Shown here piece by piece: positions 7,214-13,594 of a stretch of 39,059 bases of DNA. The translations under genes were made by a program, and so were the position numbers. The stretch lies in contig JAFSSG010000025.1 in assembly GCA_017451145.1 (NCBI GenBank), positions 1 to 39,059 of the forward strand, written 5' to 3'. The notes below the pieces were generated by a model. The model did not search any database. It was not told where the DNA came from and saw only the letters and a list, made by a program, of their open reading frames with translations. Numbering within the stretch: the first letter of the stretch is position 1; every line of letters begins with the position of its first letter. Origin of the DNA: Clostridia bacterium (GTDB taxonomy: Bacteria > Bacillota_A > Clostridia > UBA1381).

Positions 7214-8299
7214 TTATTTCAAGATTTCATCAAACTCACAAACTGCACGGAAGAAATAATAATCTCCGTAAATCAGGGCTAAATGTTCATGCTTTTCAAA
7301 GCTCTCACTGCCAAAATTGACAAGTGCCATATCCTCTTTGTCATCCCATGGGCAGAAGTTCTCGGAAGTCGCTAAAATCAGCTTTTTCGCCTCTTTTAAA
7401 TACCTTTCGTCACCGGTTTCTTTGTATATTTCAATCATACCGCAACTTGCCACAGCCGCAGCACTTGAATCATACAAATTGTCACCTTCCGGTTGGCAAA
7501 AATCGCACTTTATTATATAGTTATTCTTTTTTGCCTCGCCAATGAAATAGTCGGCAACTTTTTTTGCCGTATCTAAATACCGTTGCTCTTTTGTCCATTG
7601 ATAGCTTTGGATAAAGCCGTAAATCGCCCAGCCTTGTCCTCTTGTCCAGGACGAACCTTGCTTATAGCCCTGACCTCCCAAATCCTCAAGTTTTTCTCCT
7701 GTTTCGGTATCAAACCTTACGATGTGGCACACGCTTCCGTCCTCACGCACAAAGTTTTGTATAACGCTGTCTGCATGAGACATGGCAATCTTTTTAAAAC
7801 GGGCATCGTCTTCCTGTTCACTTGCCCAATATAGCAGGGGCAAATTCATCATGCAGTCTATGATTGCAAGTCCCTTGAATTTTTCTCCGTTCCACGCCCT
7901 TATAACCTTTGCCGTAAGGTCATACCGTGACGCTAATATACTTGCGGCTAAAAGCGTATCATTCTTGGCTTTTTCATCTTTAAAATGCCTAAAATGCTCC
8001 ACTCCCGTCAAAAGCCACAAAAAGCCTAAATCATGGTCGTCCCTCTTGTATTCATATAACACTTTTTCAAGCTTTTTCTCACAGCCTACAGCATAATCCG
8101 CATAAGTTTTATCGCTGGTCACGTCATACATCTGCCAAAGAATCCCCGCCCAAAAGGAGTTCGTCCACCAATGTGCTCTTCTTTCTGACAAATCGTCATA
8201 TTTTCCGTCCTGCGTTGTGTATGGAAGTGCATCCTTTAAACAGGATGCCGTTTTTGCGATTTTTTCGGACGCCATTTTTTTTATTTCGTGTATATTCAT
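7214..8299 (-). CDS. Unsaturated glucuronyl/galacturonyl hydrolase (GH88)
   Basis: This 361-residue (alpha/alpha)6-barrel enzyme resembles Bacillus unsaturated glucuronyl hydrolase. The two key aspartates appear as Asp90 in DDHDLGF and Asp148 in IIDCMMN, matching the Asp88/Asp149 pair known for that family. SSWTRGQGWAIYG, DSSAAAVASCG and YGDYYFFRA are further family landmarks. Such enzymes hydrate the 4,5-unsaturated uronate left by polysaccharide lyases and release 5-keto-4-deoxyuronate. There is no signal peptide, so it acts in the cytoplasm. AGAGGTG precedes the ATG. It heads the GH88-PHP-Sir2-MscS operon and is divergent from a GH78 rhamnosidase, which suggests rhamnogalacturonan-I oligomers. 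GH105 is a related alternative family. Confidence 0.88.
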   Translation of the reverse strand: MNIHEIKKMASEKIAKTASCLKDALPYTTQDGKYDDLSERRAHWWTNSFWAGILWQMYDVTSDKTYADYAVGCEKKLEKVLYEYKRDDHDLGFLWLLTGVEHFRHFKDEKAKNDTLLAASILASRYDLTAKVIRAWNGEKFKGLAIIDCMMNLPLLYWASEQEDDARFKKIAMSHADSVIQNFVREDGSVCHIVRFDTETGEKLEDLGGQGYKQGSSWTRGQGWAIYGFIQSYQWTKEQRYLDTAKKVADYFIGEAKKNNYIIKCDFCQPEGDNLYDSSAAAVASCGMIEIYKETGDERYLKEAKKLILATSENFCPWDDKEDMALVNFGSESFEKHEHLALIYGDYYFFRAVCEFDEILK

Positions 8300-8345
8300 T
8301 TAAAACACCTCTAAATTTTGCTTTGCCAAGTAGATTTTCCGTTAC

Positions 8346-8374
8346 ATTATACCAAAAAAAATGACAAAAATCAA
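8346..8374 (-). promoter_or_regulatory. Promoter of the GH88 operon
   Basis: On the minus strand TTGATT (8374-8369) and TATAAT (8351-8346) are separated by exactly 17 nt. They lie about 47 nt upstream of the GH88 start. Confidence 0.75.
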
Positions 8375-8405
8375 TATATAAATCAATTTCAAAAAAGACT
8401 ATACA

Positions 8406-8428
8406 TCGAAGCGGTTTCATGATATAAT
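8406..8428 (+). promoter_or_regulatory. GH78 promoter with cre-like LacI-family operator
   Basis: TATAAT at 8423-8428 lies 35 nt before the GH78 start, with no good -35 box. The sequence TCGAAGCGGTTTCA (8406-8419) matches the CcpA cre consensus TGWAANCGNTNWCA at 12 of 14 positions and has the GAA-n-CG-n-TTC core of LacI-family operators. It overlaps where polymerase would contact the spacer. This fits catabolite repression or a local LacI regulator. Confidence 0.6.
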
Positions 8429-8463
8429 TAAGCCATCCGTTAAAATGAAAAGAGGATAAAAAA

Positions 8464-10704
8464 ATGTTATTGAATTCCGCATGGATTACATTTTCTACCG
8501 GCGAATATAAAACCGCAAACGATAAATACGGAAATCCGTCACCTTATTTCAGGAAAGAGTTTTCCCCGAAAAAAGCCGTAAAATCGGCAGATTTGCTGAT
8601 TTCCGCGTTGGGAGTATTCAAGGTTTACCTTAACGGCTCGGAAGTTTCAGACGACTATCTCTCTCCCGGCTGGGTTGATTATTCCAAAAAACTCCCGCTT
8701 ATCACCTATGACATATCAAATATGTTAAAGGAAAACAATGCCATAGGCGTTGTTTTGGGCGATGGTTGGGCAATAGGCCATATCGGTTCAAATTACACTT
8801 TCAAAAGAAATTGCTGGAATGACAGAATAGAGTTTTCCGCCGAAATCAGAATTACATATGCTGACGGCACATATGAAATAATACCGACAGACACAACCTG
8901 GAAAGCGTCAAAGGGCGAAATACAAAGAAGCGACATTTATATGGGCGAATATGTTGATGCAAGGGAAAGTCTCGGTGATTTTTCCGTATTCGGATATGAC
9001 GATTCTGATTGGCGTTATGCCGAGGAGGCAAAATTCAAATTTTCAAGAAATTTGTATCTTGACAAGGTTATTATCCCGCCCGTCAGGGTAACGCACACCT
9101 TTTTGCCATCAAAAATATCCGAAACGGATAATACCGTGATTTACGATGTCGGGCAAAATATCGCAGGTGTTTTGCGTCTTAAGGTCATAGGCAAAAGAGG
9201 TGCAAAAATCGTTATACGGCACGGCGAAATTATGGATAATGGCAAAGTCTATACCGATAATCTGCGTAAAGCTGAGGCTGAGGATACTTACATTTTGTCG
9301 GGCGATAGCAAGGGAGAGGTTTTCAGACCGCTGTTCACATATCACGGGTTTCAGTTTGCCGAAATAAGTTTAGTTGGCGAGGTCAGGATTTTGAAAGTGA
9401 CCGCCGAAGCCATGCATACAGACCTCCGCAAAATCGGCAGTTTCAGCTGTTCAGACGAAATCGTCAATAAGATTTTCCGGAATGCGATTTGGAGTCTTCG
9501 CGGAAACCTTTTCAGCGTTCCAACCGATTGTCCGCAAAGAGATGAGCGTTTGGGCTGGACGGGCGACGCACAGATTTTTTGCCGCAGTGCAATGTTCAAT
9601 ATTTACGGAAAAGATTACTATAATAAATATCTGTCGGATATCAGGGACGCACAGCTCGGAAACGGTGCGATACCTGCCATAGCACCGCTACCAAGGGTGG
9701 CCTACTATACCTACAGTGGCAGAAATGCCTGTGGCGGATGGAGCGAGGCAGGTGCGGAAATAACCTATAACCATTATATGATGTACGGAGATAAGCAGAT
9801 TATTATCGACAACCTGCCGTCTGTTAAAAGATTATTGGATTATTATGAGGCGGATAGCTTGGGATTTTTAAGAGACGGCAAGGATTCCTATGGCGATTGG
9901 CTTTCTGTCGGTGAGGAAACAGATAAATCGCTTGTGGCAAACGTCTATTATGCAAGAGCCGCCTACATCGCATACAGGCTTTGCGATATTATTTCCGATT
10001 GTGAAAAGGATAAGTATAAAACACTTTTTGAAAATATAAAATGTGCGTTCAGAAATAAGTATTTAAAGGACGGCAGACTGATTTCTGATACACAGTCTGC
10101 CTATGTGTTGGCGTATAAATCCGGCTTGATAGAAAAATGCGAAGCAAAAGAGAATTTATCGCGAAGAATAGCTGAAAATAACGGGCATCTGTCCTGCGGT
10201 TTTTTAGGAATCAGATTTTTACTTCCCGCTTTATGCGACCTTGGATTGCAGGATATCGCATATGACATTTTAACACAGAAAACCTTCCCCGGTTGGGGCT
10301 ATTCCGTAATCTCCGGTGCGACTACGATTTGGGAACATTGGGACAGCAATTCAAAAGAAAATTTAAAGGGCATGAATTCATTTAACCACTATTCTCTGGG
10401 CTCATGCGTTGAATGGATGTATGAATACTGCCTCGGAGTTACAGTTTCCGAAGACACTGCAGGATTTGATAAAGTGAAAATAAAACCATACCTCGACAGT
10501 AGCGGTAAAATAACTTCAGCTGACGGATGGTATGAAACAGATAAAGGGAAAATCTCGATTTCCTGGAAAAAGCTGGGAGACGGATTTGTATATGAAATCG
10601 AACTGCCGCAAGAAATCCATGCCGAATTTGATTTTAACGGACTTAAAATACAAAAACAAGAATCCGTCGGCAAAAAAATAAGATTTGAATTATGCCGAGA
10701 ATAA
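8464..10704 (+). CDS. Alpha-L-rhamnosidase (GH78)
   Basis: This 746-residue enzyme has the domain order of GH78. An N-terminal beta-sandwich (ALGVFKVYLNGSEVSDDYLSPG) is followed by the concanavalin-like domain (VIYDVGQNIAG..RHGEIMDNGKVYTDNLR), the (alpha/alpha)6 catalytic barrel, and a C-terminal beta-sandwich (VKIKPYLDSSGKITSADGWYETDKGKI in part). The acidic catalytic cluster CPQRDERLGWTGDA and the putative base Glu in TTIWEHWDS are intact. It releases terminal alpha-L-rhamnose. It is shorter than many GH78 enzymes (850-950 residues), apparently lacking an extra N-terminal domain. No signal peptide is present, so the substrate must be imported. An AGAGGA site precedes the ATG. No rhamnose catabolic or transporter gene is next to it. 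Confidence 0.93.
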   Translation: MLLNSAWITFSTGEYKTANDKYGNPSPYFRKEFSPKKAVKSADLLISALGVFKVYLNGSEVSDDYLSPGWVDYSKKLPLITYDISNMLKENNAIGVVLGDGWAIGHIGSNYTFKRNCWNDRIEFSAEIRITYADGTYEIIPTDTTWKASKGEIQRSDIYMGEYVDARESLGDFSVFGYDDSDWRYAEEAKFKFSRNLYLDKVIIPPVRVTHTFLPSKISETDNTVIYDVGQNIAGVLRLKVIGKRGAKIVIRHGEIMDNGKVYTDNLRKAEAEDTYILSGDSKGEVFRPLFTYHGFQFAEISLVGEVRILKVTAEAMHTDLRKIGSFSCSDEIVNKIFRNAIWSLRGNLFSVPTDCPQRDERLGWTGDAQIFCRSAMFNIYGKDYYNKYLSDIRDAQLGNGAIPAIAPLPRVAYYTYSGRNACGGWSEAGAEITYNHYMMYGDKQIIIDNLPSVKRLLDYYEADSLGFLRDGKDSYGDWLSVGEETDKSLVANVYYARAAYIAYRLCDIISDCEKDKYKTLFENIKCAFRNKYLKDGRLISDTQSAYVLAYKSGLIEKCEAKENLSRRIAENNGHLSCGFLGIRFLLPALCDLGLQDIAYDILTQKTFPGWGYSVISGATTIWEHWDSNSKENLKGMNSFNHYSLGSCVEWMYEYCLGVTVSEDTAGFDKVKIKPYLDSSGKITSADGWYETDKGKISISWKKLGDGFVYEIELPQEIHAEFDFNGLKIQKQESVGKKIRFELCRE

Positions 10705-10735
10705 AAAATCCACGTGCATAGTGAAGAGTGAACAC

Positions 10736-10783
10736 AAAAAGTGCTATGTTGCAAGGTGTAAATGCACAAAATAGCACTTTTTT
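10736..10783 (+). terminator. GH78 terminator with large conserved-looking loop
   Basis: A 12-bp stem AAAAAGTGCTAT (10736-10747) pairs with 10771-10782, enclosing a 23-nt loop and ending in a U-tract. The loop is unusually long for a terminator and contains a segment shared with a second copy near 16.50 kb. Confidence 0.6.
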
Positions 10784-10803
10784 GTCTTTTGTGCCGTATT
10801 CTG

Positions 10804-10832
10804 TTGACAATCCTATAAAAAAGTTATAGAAT
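10804..10832 (+). promoter_or_regulatory. GH28-like gene promoter with spacer palindrome
   Basis: TTGACA (10804-10809) and TAGAAT (10827-10832) are 17 nt apart. Within the spacer, CTATAA (10813-10818) and TTATAG (10824-10829) form a perfect 6-bp inverted repeat with a 5-nt gap, placed as a repressor operator would be. The downstream gene therefore has its own promoter after the GH78 terminator. Confidence 0.7.
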
Positions 10833-10890
10833 GAAATGCGTATTCTAAATCTGTGAGACATAAAAGGAACGTAGAGCAAGGAGTAAAAAA

Positions 10891-12129
10891 ATGGTATATA
10901 CAAATAATTTTTCAGGCAGTAGCGATATTGAGATTATAGAAAACACCGTTTCCGCAAAGGAAGCGGATAATATTGTCGTAATAGAGCCAAAAAAGGACGG
11001 GACGCCGTGGCTTATTGACAGGGCAATTCTTATTCCCGAAGATACAACAATCATTATAAGAGGCTGCAAAATAAAATTGTCGGACAAATGTCGGGACAAC
11101 TTTTTCAGGACAAATAACTGCGGAATAGGAATAGATGAACCTCAAAAAATCAAAAATGTGCATATAAAGGGCGAAGGCACAGCTATTTTAGAAGGTGCAG
11201 ACCATCCACGTGCCACAGGCGACGGCTCAAAAATCCTCAAAAATCCTGCCCCGCATTTTGAAGAGGACGCCATCAAGGTAGCGGATTGGATTCCGCACGA
11301 GAGGCGAGAGAGCGGAAAACTCGAATTTATGGACATTCACGGCTACAGCTACGGCACTGATGCAGGTAAGGAAAGCGAATCTCAGTATGGGGATTGGAGA
11401 AACATCGGCATTCTTTTTGCGAGTGTTGACAATTTTTCAATAGAGAATATCAAAATGGTCCGTTCACACGGCTGGAACATTTCAATAGAAGCAGGAACAA
11501 ACGGCAGAATCAAGAATATTGAGTTTTGTGCCGATATGACAAAAACGATTGACGGATTTACGCATAATATCGAAAATCAGGACGGCATCGACATAAGAAA
11601 CGGCTGTCGCGACATAATTATATCCGATATCACAGGTATTACGGGAGATGATGTTGTCGCTCTGACTGCGATAAAGGACAATAACAATTTCAAGGGCGGA
11701 AGTATGAGAAGCACTCACGTTATGGGTAGCGATTGGTCGAAACGGGAAAGCGATATCCATGACATAATTATAAAAAATATTCATGCAAAGACTTCGCTTT
11801 GCTGGATTGTACGGTTACTTGCGGCGGAAACAGACATTTACAATGTCGTTATCGACAGCATTGTTGACCTATGCGATGACCGATATCACTTCGGAACACT
11901 GCTTTTCGGAGAATGGGACGGCGAATACGGGAAAAATCTGCCGGACTGCATACATGATGTTGCAGTTTCAAATGTCATTTGTGCGAAAAACGGACGTTCG
12001 ATAAACGTTGCGGGATATTTGACGAATTCCACAATAACAAATGTTATCACAAAAAACAAGGATTTTAAACCGATATCCGTTTCGAGAGAAAACGGTCTGA
12101 ATAATGTTGTTACAAATAATGTTATTTAA
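10891..12129 (+). CDS. GH28-like right-handed beta-helix protein (polygalacturonase family)
   Basis: This 412-residue protein is rich in short beta-strand repeats with N/D/I patterns, a parallel beta-helix. Residues 229-232 (NQDG) and 252-254 (GDD) match the positions of the polygalacturonase catalytic motifs NTD and DD, and SHGWNISIEAG precedes them. The GHG and RIK motifs of classic GH28 enzymes are not evident, so activity could differ (for example exo-rhamnogalacturonase-like). There is no signal peptide, unusual for this fold but consistent with the two cytoplasmic neighbours. AAGGAG precedes the ATG. A terminator follows at once. It most likely acts on intracellular galacturonan or rhamnogalacturonan oligomers. 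Confidence 0.72.
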   Translation: MVYTNNFSGSSDIEIIENTVSAKEADNIVVIEPKKDGTPWLIDRAILIPEDTTIIIRGCKIKLSDKCRDNFFRTNNCGIGIDEPQKIKNVHIKGEGTAILEGADHPRATGDGSKILKNPAPHFEEDAIKVADWIPHERRESGKLEFMDIHGYSYGTDAGKESESQYGDWRNIGILFASVDNFSIENIKMVRSHGWNISIEAGTNGRIKNIEFCADMTKTIDGFTHNIENQDGIDIRNGCRDIIISDITGITGDDVVALTAIKDNNNFKGGSMRSTHVMGSDWSKRESDIHDIIIKNIHAKTSLCWIVRLLAAETDIYNVVIDSIVDLCDDRYHFGTLLFGEWDGEYGKNLPDCIHDVAVSNVICAKNGRSINVAGYLTNSTITNVITKNKDFKPISVSRENGLNNVVTNNVI

Positions 12130-12144
12130 AATTCAGACCTTGAC

Positions 12145-12172
12145 GAAAAAAAGGGCATTTTGCCCTTTTTTT
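12145..12172 (+). terminator. Terminator after the GH28-like gene
   Basis: A short GC-rich stem AAAGGGCA/TGCCCTTT with flanking A and T runs gives a classic intrinsic terminator directly after the coding sequence. Confidence 0.85.
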
Positions 12173-12256
12173 GCTCGTATTTTTTAATCGATATATGCTA
12201 AAAAGTACCTCTGACTCTTAATCTTTTATATCCTTCAACGGCTATGCCCGAAAAAG

Positions 12257-12280
12257 AAAAGCCACCCGCTATGCGGGTGG
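12257..12280 (-). terminator. Terminator after the radical SAM gene
   Basis: CCACCCGC (12262-12269) and GCGGGTGG (12273-12280) form an 8-bp GC stem with a 3-nt loop. On the minus strand it is followed by a CTTTTCTTTTTC tract. It lies about 40 nt after the radical SAM stop. Confidence 0.75.
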
Positions 12281-12320
12281 ATCTTTACTATTTCACGTAT
12301 TTCCGCCTTTACAAAATTGT

Positions 12321-13316
12321 TTAAGGGCATCTGATCAAGCCCTGTGCCCACAAACACGCACCGCAGGTCGGTGAATCGTTATACATACAATCCTTCAAAT
12401 TCTCTTTTCTGTCCTCGCACCCAAGACAGACTGTGCAGCAAGGAAATTCAAATTTTTTAACTCTTCCCCTAAACTCCGAATATTTATCACCATCATATAT
12501 TTGCCGGAAATCATCACGATTTATATTACCGAATGAGTATGCATAACTTTTTCTTCTTTCTGTGTACAAGTATGTGTAGGAATTATGCAACAGCTGCATA
12601 CACGGGAAGACCTCGCCGTCATGCCGAATAAAGCAGACATCATCCTCAACAAACGGACAGTAGTCAAGTTTTTTCTCATTTACTTCGTTTTTGTCAAACC
12701 GATGCATTTTGCCTATGCGATACGGCAAAGCGTATATCGAATCGCTTTCCGACAATTCATTACAAGGAATGACATGGCTTAAATTGATAAAATCGACCTC
12801 ATACTTATCGGCAAATTCATTTATCTTATCAAGCTCCGAAATATTTTCCTTCATCATCACAAAAGTAATGCCCAATTTTGTGTTTTGCCGTATGCGGTTA
12901 AACGCCTCAATATTTGCAATTATTCTGCTGAACAGACTCCCTCTACGCACTTTTTCATATTCTTCTTTTGAAAAACCGTCCATGGATATCCAAACGGTGT
13001 CTATTCCGCTTTTTACAAGTTTTTCCGAAACTCCGGCGTCTAACATTGTCGCATTCGTGATAACTTCGGATTTTATTCCGTTTCTTGATGCGATAGAAAT
13101 CATATCGTATATTCCGCTATATAAAAGCGGTTCGCCCATTCCGCCGAAAAACACCTCGTCAGCCACTCCTGATTTCAGCAGTTTGGTTACATTTTCTGCT
13201 GTTTTTTGCCCCATAAGCGAATATTCTTCGTCAAACCAATTATTGCGAAAGCACATACGACAGTTCAAGTTGCATAATGAAGTCAGTTCCACATACAATT
13301 TTTTTATAGTTTTCAT
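12321..13316 (-). CDS. Radical SAM/SPASM-domain protein
   Basis: This 331-residue enzyme has the radical SAM cluster motif CNLNCRMC (about residues 15-22) and the GGMGEPLL glycine motif near residue 58. Its Cys-rich C-terminus (CFIRHDGEVFPC, CCTVCLGCEDRKENLKDC, CGACLWAQGLIRC) is typical of SPASM domains with auxiliary Fe-S clusters. Such proteins modify peptides or proteins or mature enzymes. The CGACLWAQGLIRC ending recalls proteins annotated as tungsten-cofactor oxidoreductase maturases, but no such oxidoreductase or precursor peptide is visible here, so the substrate is unknown. No Shine-Dalgarno sequence precedes the ATG, and a 10-bp-arm palindrome lies just upstream. It ends in its own terminator. 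Confidence 0.85.
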   Translation of the reverse strand: MKTIKKLYVELTSLCNLNCRMCFRNNWFDEEYSLMGQKTAENVTKLLKSGVADEVFFGGMGEPLLYSGIYDMISIASRNGIKSEVITNATMLDAGVSEKLVKSGIDTVWISMDGFSKEEYEKVRRGSLFSRIIANIEAFNRIRQNTKLGITFVMMKENISELDKINEFADKYEVDFINLSHVIPCNELSESDSIYALPYRIGKMHRFDKNEVNEKKLDYCPFVEDDVCFIRHDGEVFPCMQLLHNSYTYLYTERRKSYAYSFGNINRDDFRQIYDGDKYSEFRGRVKKFEFPCCTVCLGCEDRKENLKDCMYNDSPTCGACLWAQGLIRCP

Positions 13317-13328
13317 GATACATACGAG

Positions 13329-13350
13329 TTAGTTTCTTAAAAGAAACTAA
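13329..13350. promoter_or_regulatory. Palindrome upstream of the radical SAM gene
   Basis: TTAGTTTCTT (13329-13338) and AAGAAACTAA (13341-13350) are perfect inverted arms with a 2-nt gap, 13 nt before the radical SAM start and after the copA stop. No U-tract follows on the minus strand, so an operator or an mRNA leader hairpin is more likely than a terminator. Confidence 0.4.
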
Positions 13351-13387
13351 TCTTTCTTATTCATTTACGGCTTCCCTTGTGCCTATA

Positions 13388-13594
13388 TCACATTCCGACA
13401 AAAGTGTAGCCCTGCGCTTCAATATCGGCTTTGATTACCTCAAGGGGAACATCCTTGCTGAGCGTGATAACCGCAGAATTTGAATTATGGTCGGGAGTTG
13501 CACTCTCAATACCGTCAATCGCTTCAAGAGTTTTTTTGACTCTTGCCTCACAATGCTCACACATCATACCTTCAATTTTTAATGTCTTTGTCAT
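13388..13594 (-). CDS. Possible independently translated CopZ-like copper chaperone (internal start)
   Basis: An ATG at 13594, in frame with copA, is preceded by GGAGGAA (13607-13601) at ideal spacing. It would produce a 68-residue protein with a single heavy-metal-associated fold and GMMCEHC metal site, the size of CopZ. It is the same frame as the end of CopA, so the two products would share sequence. The ribosome site could be a relic of a copA/copZ gene fusion or an active dual-product arrangement, comparable in outcome to the frameshift-made CopA(Z) of E. coli. Sequence alone cannot separate these. Confidence 0.5.
   Translation of the reverse strand: MTKTLKIEGMMCEHCEARVKKTLEAIDGIESATPDHNSNSAVITLSKDVPLEVIKADIEAQGYTFVGM

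Noticed and set aside
10741..10783. Riboswitch or integron attC site
   Set aside because: The stem-loop follows a stop codon and ends in a U-tract, with no downstream gene close enough to control; the GTTGCAA segment does not fit attC core sites.
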